A stretch of DNA of 64,000 bases. Origin: an uncultured Eubacteriales bacterium (GTDB taxonomy: Bacteria; Bacillota; Clostridia; Oscillospirales; Oscillospiraceae). The translations under genes were made by a program, and so were the position numbers. This document shows positions 24,959 through 33,160 of this stretch, one piece after another; within the stretch, counting starts at the first letter, position 1, and every line of letters starts with the position of its first letter. Below the pieces are notes generated by a model. That model ran no database searches. It had not been told where the DNA came from and was given only the letters and a program-made list of their open reading frames with translations. Where the stretch lies: the NCBI GenBank assembly GCA_900320595.1, contig ONSW01000005.1:1-64000 (forward strand), in the 5' to 3' direction.

Positions 24959-26641
24959 ATGGCAAAAAGCGATTGGTACAAGCAGATGGCCGTCTATCAG
25001 ATCTGGCCGCGCAGCTTTTGCGACGGAAACGGCGACGGCATCGGCGATCTGTGGGGCGTGCTGAAGAAGCTGGACTACATCAAATCCCTGAACGTTGACG
25101 CAATCTGGTTTTCTCCGCTCTTCCCGTCTCCGAACGCCGACTACGGCTATGATATTTCCGACTATATGGACATCCACCCCGACTACGGCAATCTCGACGT
25201 CTTCCGCGAGGTGCTCGACGGCGCGCACGCGCGCGGGATGCGGGTGTTTATGGACCTGGTCGTCAACCACACCTCGGACGAGCACAGATGGTTCCTCGAA
25301 AGCAGGAAGAGCAAGGACAACCCTTACCACGACTATTACTACTGGCGCAAGGGCAAGCGGACGCGCAGCGGCCGCCGCCTGCCGCCGAACAACTGGTCGA
25401 GCGTGTTCGAGGGCGGCGCATGGGAATACGACGCAAAGCTCGACGAGTATTATCTCCATGTCTTTGCCAAAAAGCAGCCGGATCTGAACATGTCCAATCC
25501 CAAGGTGCGCGAGGAGGTCAAGAACATCCTGCGCTTCTGGCTGGACATGGGGGTGGACGGCTTCCGCGAGGACGTCATCACCTTTATCGCCAAGGATGAG
25601 GGGCTGCCAAGCTCCTATCCCGCCCTGCCCGTGGCCAACGGCATCAACCACTATGCCAACCGCCCGAAGGCGCATGAGTATCTGATGGAATTCAAGCGCG
25701 ACGTGCTGGATTTCTATGACTGCTTCACGGTCGGCGAAAGCCCGATGACGACGGCGGACAGCGCACTGAAATACATCGCCGAGGGCGAGAACAAGGTCCT
25801 CGACGAGATGATCGCCTTCACCCACATGGAGGCAGACTGCTTCATGATCGACATGATCCAGATGCCCTTCAACCTCGTGAAGATGAAGCGCGCCTTCTCC
25901 GAATGGCAGGAAAAGCTGCAGGGAAAGGCCTGGAACGCCCTGTACATAGAAAATCACGACCACCCGCGCATCATCAGCCGCTACGGCAGCGAGGAGCACC
26001 GCGTTGAAAGCGGCAAGATGCTCGCCGCCATGTACATTCTCCAGCGCGGCACGCCCTTTGTCTACCAGGGCCAGGAGATCGGCATGGTCAACATCAATCT
26101 GCCGGAGCTCGGGATGTATAAGGACGTGATGGCGGAAAACAATATCGCCGTCGCCTCGCGCTTTATACCGCGCTCGACGGCAATGAAGCTGCTGGCCCGT
26201 TCCTCCCGAGACAATTCGCGTACGCCCTTCCAGTGGAGCGGTGAGAAAAACGCCGGCTTCACGACCGGCACGCCCTGGTTCACCGTCAACGAGAACTATC
26301 ACGAGATCAACGCGGCCAGCCAGGAGGACGACCCCGACTCGCTTTTGAATTTCTACCGCGCACTTCTGAAGTTCAAAAAGGAAGATCCCGTCGCGATCTG
26401 GGGCGACTATACCGAGTATTTCCCCAAGGACAAGCATTTCTATGTCTATGCGCGCAGCTACGAGGGCAGGCGCCTTCTCGTCATCTGCTCGTTTACGCGC
26501 AAAGCCAAACGCTTCGAGGCGCCCGAGGGCTTCGACCTGGAAAAGGGAAAGCTGCTCTTTTCCAATTACGAGGGAAACTTCGTCATCATGAACGGCTTCA
26601 CCTCCAAGCCGTATGAAATGAGAGTGTATGCTTTTGAATGA
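24959..26641 (+). CDS. malL: GH13 alpha-glucosidase / oligo-1,6-glucosidase
   Basis: A 560-aa intracellular (beta/alpha)8-barrel glucosidase hydrolysing alpha-1,4 or alpha-1,6 bonds at non-reducing ends of malto- or isomalto-oligosaccharides. Motifs are MDLVVNHTSDEH (region I), GVDGFREDVI (nucleophile Asp), TVGESP (acid/base Glu) and ENHDHPR (transition-state Asp). No signal peptide. The gene overlaps ispE by 14 bases and is preceded by the MITE-like leader. Exact linkage preference is uncertain. Confidence 0.9.
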   Translation: MAKSDWYKQMAVYQIWPRSFCDGNGDGIGDLWGVLKKLDYIKSLNVDAIWFSPLFPSPNADYGYDISDYMDIHPDYGNLDVFREVLDGAHARGMRVFMDLVVNHTSDEHRWFLESRKSKDNPYHDYYYWRKGKRTRSGRRLPPNNWSSVFEGGAWEYDAKLDEYYLHVFAKKQPDLNMSNPKVREEVKNILRFWLDMGVDGFREDVITFIAKDEGLPSSYPALPVANGINHYANRPKAHEYLMEFKRDVLDFYDCFTVGESPMTTADSALKYIAEGENKVLDEMIAFTHMEADCFMIDMIQMPFNLVKMKRAFSEWQEKLQGKAWNALYIENHDHPRIISRYGSEEHRVESGKMLAAMYILQRGTPFVYQGQEIGMVNINLPELGMYKDVMAENNIAVASRFIPRSTAMKLLARSSRDNSRTPFQWSGEKNAGFTTGTPWFTVNENYHEINAASQEDDPDSLLNFYRALLKFKKEDPVAIWGDYTEYFPKDKHFYVYARSYEGRRLLVICSFTRKAKRFEAPEGFDLEKGKLLFSNYEGNFVIMNGFTSKPYEMRVYAFE

Positions 26642-27521
26642 GAAACTGTCCTTTTCCGCCGTGTCGGAAAAGGCGTATGCCAAGCTGAACATCTCCCTTG
26701 ACGTCACGGCAAAGCGCGGCGACGGCTATCACGAGATGCTCATGATCATGCAGACCGTCTCCCTCTGCGACGAGCTGACGATCACGCCCGCGGAGGGCGG
26801 CGTTGTCCATGCGACGACCGGCCTGCCCTATGTGCCGGGCGATATGCGCAATCTCGCCGTCCGCGCCGCACTGAAGTTCCTCGAGCTCATCGGCGACGAG
26901 GGGCGCGGCATGAAGATCACGATCCGAAAGAACATCCCGGTCGGCGCCGGGATGGCCGGCGGCTCGGCTGACGCGGCGGCGGTGCTGCGCGCGCTCAACC
27001 GCGCCTACGGTCATCCGCTGACGGCCGAGCAGCTGCTTGCCGCGGGGGAGACGATCGGATCGGACGTGGCCTTTTGTCTGCGCGGCGGCACGATGCTCGC
27101 CGCCGGCCGGGGCGAGATCTTGACGCCGCTGCCCGCGCTGCCGCCCTGCCGCTTCGTCATCTGCAAGCCGGAGTTTTCAATCTCCACGCCCGAACTGTTC
27201 CGCAAGCTCGATCAGGGCAGACTGAACTGCCACCCGGACACGGAGGGGCTGCTCGCCGCGCTGGAGGCGCAGGACCTGGACGGTCTCTGCCGTCGGCTGT
27301 ACAACGTCTTTGAGGACGTGGACGACCGGCGCATGCGCACGATGCGTGCGGCCAAGGGGGCGCTGCTCGACCGCGGCGCGCTCGGCGCGGTGATGACCGG
27401 CACAGGCTCGGCCGTTTTCGGCGTCTTCCGCGACGAGGAGAGCGCGCAGGCGGCCTGCGCCGAGCTGAAGCGAGAATACCGCTTCTGCTGCGTGGCCGAG
27501 GCGACGGAGCAACTGCTGTAA
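26628..27521 (+). CDS. ispE: 4-diphosphocytidyl-2-C-methyl-D-erythritol kinase
   Basis: A 297-aa GHMP kinase of the MEP isoprenoid pathway, phosphorylating the 2-hydroxyl of CDP-ME. It shows AYAKLNISLDVTAKRGDGYH, the glycine-rich ATP loop PVGAGMAGGSADAAAVLRAL, and a C-terminal GAVMTGTGSAVFGVF. The start lies inside the end of the glucosidase gene, so the two are co-transcribed. Confidence 0.93.
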   Translation: MLLNEKLSFSAVSEKAYAKLNISLDVTAKRGDGYHEMLMIMQTVSLCDELTITPAEGGVVHATTGLPYVPGDMRNLAVRAALKFLELIGDEGRGMKITIRKNIPVGAGMAGGSADAAAVLRALNRAYGHPLTAEQLLAAGETIGSDVAFCLRGGTMLAAGRGEILTPLPALPPCRFVICKPEFSISTPELFRKLDQGRLNCHPDTEGLLAALEAQDLDGLCRRLYNVFEDVDDRRMRTMRAAKGALLDRGALGAVMTGTGSAVFGVFRDEESAQAACAELKREYRFCCVAEATEQLL

Positions 27522-27590
27522 AACAGGATTAGAAACAGAAAAAACCGTCTATACTCTGTATGAACATATATGAGTCAGGCGGTTTTTGCT

Positions 27591-28184
27591 ATGAAAGATC
27601 AAAATCAATATCGGTTAAAAGCATGGGAGCTGGCGCTGCTGTGCGCGCTGAGTCTCACGCTCTCCGCCGCCGTCTGGGCGCAGGGGAGCGTACAGCGCAT
27701 TGAGGACGGCCTCATCCGTCTGCACGTCCTCGCGGTCTCGGACGACGGGGAAGAGCAGCAAATCAAACTGCGCGTGCGCGACGCGGTGCTCTCCTTTCTA
27801 TCGCCGGAATTGGAGACCGTGACCGATAAGGCCGAGGCGGAAAGGATCGTTTCAAAGTCGCTCCCGCAGATCAGGGCCGCGGCCGAAAGCGCCGCCGAGG
27901 GACGGGAGGTCGCCGTCACGCTCACGCGCGAGCGCTATCCGACCCGGCGCTATGGCTCTTTCGCGCTTCCGGCGGGGGAGTATGACTCGCTGCGCGTGAT
28001 TTTGGGCGAAGGGCAGGGGCACAACTGGTGGTGCGTGGTCTTCCCGCCCGTCTGTCTCGGCGCGGAAAGCGAGGAAGCCCTTTCCGACGCCGTAGGAGAG
28101 GACACTTTCGAGATCCTCTGCGCGGACGGAGAGACCTCTCTCCGCTTCAAGCTTCTCGAACTCTGGGGAAAACTGACACGATAA
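27591..28184 (+). CDS. spoIIR: Stage II sporulation protein R
   Basis: A 197-aa secreted forespore signalling protein that triggers processing of pro-sigma-E in the mother cell. It has an N-terminal hydrophobic segment (LALLCALSLTLSAAVWA), IRLHVLAVSDD...QIKLRVRDAVL, and the family signature GQGHNWWCVVFPPVC. MKDQNQ was taken as start; an upstream ATG at 27570 is possible. It shows that the host is a spore former. Confidence 0.92.
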   Translation: MKDQNQYRLKAWELALLCALSLTLSAAVWAQGSVQRIEDGLIRLHVLAVSDDGEEQQIKLRVRDAVLSFLSPELETVTDKAEAERIVSKSLPQIRAAAESAAEGREVAVTLTRERYPTRRYGSFALPAGEYDSLRVILGEGQGHNWWCVVFPPVCLGAESEEALSDAVGEDTFEILCADGETSLRFKLLELWGKLTR

Positions 28185-28220
28185 AAAGGAAGGGAACAGC
28201 TCTGCTGCTCCCTTCCTTTT
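28184..28220. terminator. Bidirectional terminator after spoIIR
   Basis: AAAAGGAAGGGAACAGC-TCTG-CTGCTCCCTTCCTTTT between converging genes. Confidence 0.88.
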
Positions 28221-28252
28221 GTTACTAAAAACTAAAATCTAAAATCTAAAAA

Positions 28253-30157
28253 CTACTCCGCCTTGCGGCAGGTAAAGAGGATCACCTGGCGCTCCTTCGC
28301 GATCTCCTTGAGGAGCTCCATCGCCTGCTGCATGCGTGTCTCGTCGAGATTGACCAGCGCGTCGTCGATGATGAGCGGGCAGGGCTCGCCCTCCGGCAGC
28401 GCCAGCTGGCAGACCGCAAGCCGGACGGCCAGATACAGCAGATCCAGCGTCCCCGCGCTGAGAAAACCGCTGTCGTGGGCGACGGTGTCGCTCTGCGTCC
28501 GCGTCATGGCGGAAAAGTCGCGGTTGATGAGCACCTGGGAATAGCGCCCGCCGGTCATGCGGGACATGTATGCCGCCGCCACGCGCCCCAGCTCGGGGGA
28601 GAAGCGGCTTTGCAGCTCCTCGTCGGCGCCGCGCAGCGTCTCGGCGGCGAGGGAGATGTCCTCATATTCCTGCTCGATCGCCGCACGCTCCGACTCCATC
28701 AGCCCGAGCTCGCTTCTGAGCACCATCGTGTCGCCCATCGCGGACAGACGCCCCTTTAACGTCGCGATCTGCGCGGAGAGCTGCTCGGCCTCGGCGCGCT
28801 TCAGGTTCAGCTCGCGCCCGACGCGCGCGGCGGGGGAGCTGCCCCCGACAAAATCAAGGTCGGCCAGCGCGTCCTCTTCCAGCTTCAGCTGGCGGCGGCG
28901 GGCAAGCTCATAGCGCTCGCGCGTCTGCCGCTCGGCTTCCTCGGCGGCGAGGAGTGCGGCGTAGCGCTGCCGATAGTCTTCAAAGGCGCGCGCAAGCTCC
29001 GAGCCGTGCGAAACGCCGTAGCTCTTCAAGATTGCCCTGCGCTCGCTCCGGGCTTTTGCCGCGTCCTGCTTTGCCTTCATGTAGCGCGCGAGGAACACGA
29101 TCGCGGCGAGAAGAAAGACGCCCGCGGCGATGATATAGGCAAGACTGTCAAAAATCGTATAGAGCGTGACGCCCACCGCGGTCAGGACAAACAGCAGCAT
29201 GACCCACAGCGCGGAGTTTTTCTTTTGATAGAGGCTCTTCAGTTCCGCCATCCGGCCGAGATCGGCGTTGACGCGCTGCTCAACCTCTCGCGGCTCTCCG
29301 TCAAAGGGGCTTTGGCGCAGCTCGCTGCGGCAAACAGAGAGCCGCTCCATCGCGGCGTCGTGCTCGGCGCTCGCCTCGCCGAGCGCCGCCCGCCCCTGGC
29401 CAAGCGTTTCAAGCGATTCGCGGCGCTGGCGCTTGCGCGTCTCGGTCACTTCGCTCTCAAGCCTTGCACAATCGGCGCGCGCGGCTTCCAGCTGCTGCTC
29501 GAGACGGCTGATGTTCTCGGCCGAGCCGCCCATGTCGTCGAGCAGACGGCGCGAATCGTCGATGCGGCTTTCGAGATCGGGCAGCAGACCGCGCCGGTTA
29601 TAGCGGCGCTTGCGCTGCCAGGCGCGCAGACGCGCGTCGGCCTCGGAATACGAGGTCTGCTCCTCGCCGGTCGAGACGATCGCGTTGATGCGCCGCTCGA
29701 GATCCGGGCTGCCGGACACGGCGACGGCGCCCTGCTCGATAAAGGCGCTGCGGCGGAACACGTCGCGCGTCACGCCCGTGAGCTGCTCGCCCGCGTTCGC
29801 GCCTGTCATGCCCTCCACCTTCACGTTCGAGCCGGTATAGGTGGCGGAAAACTCGCGCATCGGGGCGCTCTTGGTCCTCGTCGTGCGCGTCAGGGTGATG
29901 TCGCAGCGGTCGGCCGTCACGTCCATCTGCCCCTCCATCGGCGCGCCCGACCAGGGAGCATAGCGCTGCTTGTCCGGCAGATAGCCGCCGCGCACGCGCT
30001 CGCCGGAGTCGACGCCGTAGAGCATCGCGCGGATAAAGGCGCACCAGGTGGATTTGCCGCTTTCGTTCGGCGCGTGGATCACGTTCAGCCCGTCGTGGAA
30101 GCTCAGCGTTTCGTTTTCAAGCTTGCCGAAGGAGGCCGTCAGCTTACGGATCATCAT
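28253..30157 (-). CDS. YhaN/SbcC-like AAA ATPase with coiled coil
   Basis: A 634-aa SMC-type ATPase with N-terminal Walker A APNESGKSTWCAFIRAMLYG, Q-loop region, and a coiled-coil centre interrupted by two adjacent hydrophobic segments (about residues 320-365). The C-terminal ABC signature region ends with ABC-type Walker B LIIDDALVNLDETRM. YhaN of Bacillus is larger (>900 aa), so this is a compact version. Its start overlaps the YhaO-like nuclease gene by 14 bases and follows AGGAGGTGG. The pair probably forms a membrane-associated DNA end-processing complex. Confidence 0.82.
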   Translation of the reverse strand: MMIRKLTASFGKLENETLSFHDGLNVIHAPNESGKSTWCAFIRAMLYGVDSGERVRGGYLPDKQRYAPWSGAPMEGQMDVTADRCDITLTRTTRTKSAPMREFSATYTGSNVKVEGMTGANAGEQLTGVTRDVFRRSAFIEQGAVAVSGSPDLERRINAIVSTGEEQTSYSEADARLRAWQRKRRYNRRGLLPDLESRIDDSRRLLDDMGGSAENISRLEQQLEAARADCARLESEVTETRKRQRRESLETLGQGRAALGEASAEHDAAMERLSVCRSELRQSPFDGEPREVEQRVNADLGRMAELKSLYQKKNSALWVMLLFVLTAVGVTLYTIFDSLAYIIAAGVFLLAAIVFLARYMKAKQDAAKARSERRAILKSYGVSHGSELARAFEDYRQRYAALLAAEEAERQTRERYELARRRQLKLEEDALADLDFVGGSSPAARVGRELNLKRAEAEQLSAQIATLKGRLSAMGDTMVLRSELGLMESERAAIEQEYEDISLAAETLRGADEELQSRFSPELGRVAAAYMSRMTGGRYSQVLINRDFSAMTRTQSDTVAHDSGFLSAGTLDLLYLAVRLAVCQLALPEGEPCPLIIDDALVNLDETRMQQAMELLKEIAKERQVILFTCRKAE

Positions 30158-31256
30158 GGCGGACCACCTCCTCGCGGTTGTCGATTGCGGCCAGCCCCCA
30201 GCGGGCGGCCTGCTCGATGTGCAGACGCTCGGCGTCTGTTTTGGCGGCGTCATAGCGCTCCCGCAGCTTCTGCAGGAAAAGCGCGCGCAGCGAATCATTG
30301 CCGGCCTTTTCCCACACGCTCTGGCGCAGGTGCGTCTCATCGCGCAGCTGCAGCTCAAAGAAGAACTCGCTCAAATTCTCATACAGCCGCCGCAGATCCG
30401 GCGGCGCGTCGGTCTCGCCCCTCAGCGTGATGCGGTAGACGTCGCATACGGTGTCGTCGGGCAGCAGCGTGTGGATGGCTAGCAGCGGCTCGGCGCCGCT
30501 CACGTCGACGTCCATCGTCTCATACCGCCGCGAGGCGATCGAGATCTCCCGCAGCGTGCATCTGCCGCCGTCCAGCTCGATGAGATCGACGTATTTCTCG
30601 CCCGTCTCGTCAAAGCCGCGCCCCTCCGGGCAGCCGGGCCAGGCGTACCAGACCTCGCCTGCGCGGCGCAGTCCGCTCGCCTTGTGGATGTGGCCGAGCG
30701 CGACATAGTCCATCCCGCTTGCGGCGATCTCGTCCTCGCTGATCGGGTCATAGGCCGATTCGCGCACGCCGACCTCGCCGTGCAGGCACAGCAGATTGGT
30801 AACGCCCTCCTCGCGCGGCGCGTGAAAGCCGCGCAGCAGCGGAGCGGCTCGCCGGTCGAGAAAGGCTGCGCCATAGACCCGAACGCCGAGAGAGGGAAGC
30901 TCGACAGATGTGATTTTATCCTCGGTGAAGATATGGATGTTGCCGGGCAGCTTTAAGCGCGCATAGGGAGAGCGCTCGGAATAATAATCATGGTTTCCGG
31001 GGGAGATGAACACCGGCACGGGGATCTTCTGCAGACTGCGGATCAGCTCCTCGCCGGTCTCATAAAAGGTGTTGTCGCTGTCGAGCAGGTCGCCCGCGAA
31101 GAGCACGAGGTCGACCTTTTCGCTCACGGCGAGCGCCGCGATCCGCCCGAGCAGCTCGCGCTGTTCGCCGCGGCGGATGGCCGCCTTGCCCGCGCCGAGC
31201 CCCTCAAAAGGGGAGTCGAGATGCAGATCGGCCGCGTGCAGGATCCGAAGACTCAT
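30144..31256 (-). CDS. YhaO/SbcD-like DNA repair exonuclease (metallophosphoesterase)
   Basis: A 370-aa calcineurin-like phosphoesterase with the full metal-binding set: HAADLHLDSPF, LFAGDLLDSDN, SPGNHDYYS, LCLHGEVG and ALGHIHK. It is the nuclease subunit partnered with the ATPase encoded next. Its ATG overlaps the stop of the YmdB-type gene (ATGA). Confidence 0.88.
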   Translation of the reverse strand: MSLRILHAADLHLDSPFEGLGAGKAAIRRGEQRELLGRIAALAVSEKVDLVLFAGDLLDSDNTFYETGEELIRSLQKIPVPVFISPGNHDYYSERSPYARLKLPGNIHIFTEDKITSVELPSLGVRVYGAAFLDRRAAPLLRGFHAPREEGVTNLLCLHGEVGVRESAYDPISEDEIAASGMDYVALGHIHKASGLRRAGEVWYAWPGCPEGRGFDETGEKYVDLIELDGGRCTLREISIASRRYETMDVDVSGAEPLLAIHTLLPDDTVCDVYRITLRGETDAPPDLRRLYENLSEFFFELQLRDETHLRQSVWEKAGNDSLRALFLQKLRERYDAAKTDAERLHIEQAARWGLAAIDNREEVVRHDDP

Positions 31257-32026
31257 CCGAGCCTCACCCCCTCCGCACGCAGGCAGCGGCCCGTCTCCGG
31301 GTCGATCTCGAACAGACAGCCCTCCAGCTTCGCTGGGCCTTTCGCGGCCTCATAGCGGCGCGGCGGGTCGCCCATGAATTTGCCGATGCTCTGCTCCGGG
31401 TCGATCCCCAGCACCGACTGCGCCGCCCCCGTCATGCCGAGGTCGGTGATATAGCCCGTGCCCTTGGGCAGCACCTGGGCGTCGGAGGTCTGCACATGCG
31501 TATGCGTGCCCCATACGGCGCTGGCGCGGCCGTCAAGAAGGAATCCCATCGCGCGCTTTTCGCTCGTCCCCTCGGCGTGAAAGTCGACGAGGATGATCTT
31601 TTCGCGAATCTCGTCCATATAGCCGTCGGCGATGACAAAGGGGTTGTCCGTGTTGACGTCAAGCGTAAAGCGCCCCATCAGATTCAGCACGCACACGTCG
31701 CCGAACGCGGTTTCATACACCTCGATCCCCTTGCCGGGGCACTGCGGGGCGAAATTGGCCGGACGCAGGATGCGGCGGCGCTCCTCGAGATAAGGGCGCA
31801 GCTCGGTGCGCGTCCAGGTGTGGTTGCCCAGCGTGATCACGTCCGCCCCCGCGTGCAGGATCTGGTCGGCCTGCTTGGGCGTGATGCCGACGACGTTGGC
31901 GTTTTCGCCGTTGACAACGACAAAGTCAATGCCCTGCGCTTTGCGGTAATTGCGCAGATGATTGCCGAGATATGTAAGGCCGGGCTCGCCGCAGACGTCG
32001 CCGACGGCCAGAATTTTCACGCTCAT
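31253..32026 (-). CDS. YmdB-family metallophosphoesterase
   Basis: A 257-aa protein of the TIGR00282/YmdB family. It starts MSVKILAVGDVCGEPG and has VVNGENANVVGITPKQADQI, ITLGNHTWTR, DFHAEGTSEKRAMG and GTHTHVQTSDAQVLP. Family members hydrolyse 2',3'-cyclic nucleotides and affect biofilm or RNA turnover. The start is set by GGGAGGAAGACCC before the ATG. First gene of the operon with YhaO and YhaN homologues. Confidence 0.92.
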   Translation of the reverse strand: MSVKILAVGDVCGEPGLTYLGNHLRNYRKAQGIDFVVVNGENANVVGITPKQADQILHAGADVITLGNHTWTRTELRPYLEERRRILRPANFAPQCPGKGIEVYETAFGDVCVLNLMGRFTLDVNTDNPFVIADGYMDEIREKIILVDFHAEGTSEKRAMGFLLDGRASAVWGTHTHVQTSDAQVLPKGTGYITDLGMTGAAQSVLGIDPEQSIGKFMGDPPRRYEAAKGPAKLEGCLFEIDPETGRCLRAEGVRLG

Positions 32027-32053
32027 GGGTCTTCCTCCCGTGAAGACTTTTTC

Positions 32054-32234
32054 ATAAGGTAAGCAGAATAATCCGAACCACGGTTTTCCCGGGCCGGAAT
32101 CCACCCATCCTTCGTTAAAATACTCGGCAATACGGAAGTATTCCCTGCGTTTCCTTCGCAAGTCAAGGACGACAAGCCCAAAAGCGCCGGAAGATCGCCG
32201 TTTTGGCGGGTTCGGATTATTCCGCTTACCTTAT
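32054..32234. mobile_element. 181-bp element with 26-bp terminal inverted repeats
   Basis: Left end ATAAGGTAAGCAGAATAATC (32054-32079 in full) is matched by the right end at 32209-32234 as an inverted repeat with one mismatch over 26 bases. There is no ORF inside. On the minus strand the flanking 10-mers TATGATAAGG and TATGAAAAAG agree at 8 of 10 positions. It lies between the -10 box and the ribosome site of the YmdB-type gene, like the element at 24719-24930. Confidence 0.7.
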
Positions 32235-32238
32235 CCTT

Positions 32239-32268
32239 ATCATACCACAATCCGGCCGTCGCTATCAA
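32239..32268 (-). promoter_or_regulatory. Promoter of the YmdB/YhaO/YhaN operon
   Basis: Minus strand TTGATA (32263-32268), 18 bases, TATGAT (32239-32244), directly abutting the inverted-repeat element. Confidence 0.7.
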
Positions 32269-32410
32269 TGGATTTTCTGTGTACAAACGCCGCGGGAGCG
32301 AAAAAGTCTTTCCATTTTTTACACGCCGGATGGAAGAGAAAACCGCGCATAATAAAAAAGGAAGACATGCCGTCGCCTGATACAGGCGCGGCGGGAAAGG
32401 GGAAGGACTT

Positions 32411-32569
32411 ATGAAAAACAACGATCTCTATCTCGGCATCGGACTCGGTATGGCGGCGGGGGTGCTCTCGGGGCTGCTGATGCGCCCGAAGCGCAAAAAC
32501 GTCAAGAGCGCCGTTGCCCGGATCGTCGGCGACGTGGCGGATTCCGTGTCGAAAAACATGGGCTGGTAA
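32411..32569 (+). CDS. Small hydrophobic protein (52 aa)
   Basis: Translation begins MKNNDLYLGIGLGMAAGVLS and continues GLLMRPKRKNVKSAVARIVG, ending KNMGW. One hydrophobic N-terminal helix is followed by a basic amphipathic stretch, reminiscent of YtxH-type small proteins. A good ribosome site (GGGGAAGGA) precedes the ATG. Function unknown. Confidence 0.65.
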   Translation: MKNNDLYLGIGLGMAAGVLSGLLMRPKRKNVKSAVARIVGDVADSVSKNMGW

Positions 32570-32666
32570 GGAAAGAAAAAATTTTCCGGCAAGTTTGAAA
32601 AAATACTTGCAATTCTATTTCAGCTGTGCTAATATGTTCAAGCTGTCGATAATAAACGATCGATAT

Positions 32667-32743
32667 GCGCCGTTAGCTCAGCTGGATAGAGCGTCTGGCT
32701 ACGGACCAGAAGGTCAGGGGTTCGAATCCCTTACGGCGTGCCA
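32667..32743 (+). tRNA. tRNA-Arg (anticodon ACG)
   Basis: Acceptor GCGCCGT/ACGGCGT (G-T at 1:72); anticodon arm TCTGG-CTACGGA-CCAGA; T-arm AGGGGTTCGAATCCCTT; CCA encoded. Conserved ICE sequences begin about 190 bases downstream. Confidence 0.96.
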
Positions 32744-32779
32744 AAATCCCGATACCCCGCATGGGGTGTCGGGATTTTT
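32744..32779 (+). terminator. Terminator of tRNA-Arg
   Basis: AAATCCCGATACCCC-GCAT-GGGGTGTCGGGATTTTT. Confidence 0.9.
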
Positions 32780-32792
32780 GTATATCTGCGAA

Positions 32793-32911
32793 CGGCATCG
32801 AACCCCTGACCTTAAAACGCGGAGCGTTTTTTGAGCGAAGCGGATAAAAGTTGCGAAGCAAGGCGCAAAGCGCCGAACTTCGCAGGGGTTCGAATCCCTT
32901 ACGGCGTGCCA
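32793..32911 (+). repeat. tRNA-Arg-derived module (type B core)
   Basis: Order on the plus strand: antisense T-arm CATCGAACCCCTGACCTT (reverse complement of the tRNA's AAGGTCAGGGGTTCG); core with AAACGC-GGA-GCGTTT hairpin, linker TTGAGCGAAGCGGATAAAAG and GGCGC-AAA-GCGCC hairpin; then sense end AGGGGTTCGAATCCCTTACG followed by GCGTGCCA, identical to the tRNA-Arg 3' end. Hairpin and linker match module 2 behind tRNA-Lys. Confidence 0.82.
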
Positions 32912-32929
32912 CCTATTCATTACACTAAA

Positions 32930-32959
32930 GATGCCACTGGCCAAAAAGCCAGTGGCATC
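32930..32959 (+). terminator. Hairpin at the start of ICE-like sequence
   Basis: GATGCCACTGGC-CAAAAA-GCCAGTGGCATC without a long T-run. Similar context (GGTATCGCCCTCCGG) recurs near 36398. Confidence 0.6.
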
Positions 32960-33086
32960 GCCCTTTTCCGGGCTTTTTGAGACCCGAAAAAACTCAAGTT
33001 TATCCAAGGATGCCAAAGCCCTTTTTCGAGGGGGTAAAGGGATTCGAACTGTCAGCCGCCCCTCATAACAATATATATTGAAAAGA

Positions 33087-33135
33087 AAGCGCCGTTCTGC
33101 GGTTCCGTTACTCACGGGACTACAGGACGGCGCTT
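33087..33135. repeat. ICE leader repeat, copy 1
   Basis: AAGCGCCGT...ACGGCGCTT hairpin around CGGTTCCGTTACTCACGGGA. Copies at 35651-35699 and 36529-36577. Together with upstream sequence (GGGATTCGAACTG, AGCC(G)CCCCTCA) it forms a ~200-bp block repeated at 36385-36577. Confidence 0.8.
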
Positions 33136-33160
33136 CTATATATCTGACAAATTAGTGCTT

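Noticed and set aside
24920..26707. 595-codon minus-strand frame opposite the alpha-glucosidase
   Set aside because: Antisense shadow; the plus strand has full GH13 motifs and the minus frame resembles no protein.
27540..27590. Inverted AAAACCG/CGGTTTT around the spoIIR start as a terminator of ispE
   Set aside because: The loop would be more than 30 bases and there is no T-run in the right place; I could not support it as a terminator or a sigma-F promoter.
32884..32911. Second copy of the tRNA-Arg 3' end as a simple ICE attachment site (attL)
   Set aside because: Possible, but the preceding antisense T-arm and core are shared with the tRNA-Lys modules, which have no ICE, so the copy is better explained as part of that module family. 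No integrase is in the window to settle it.
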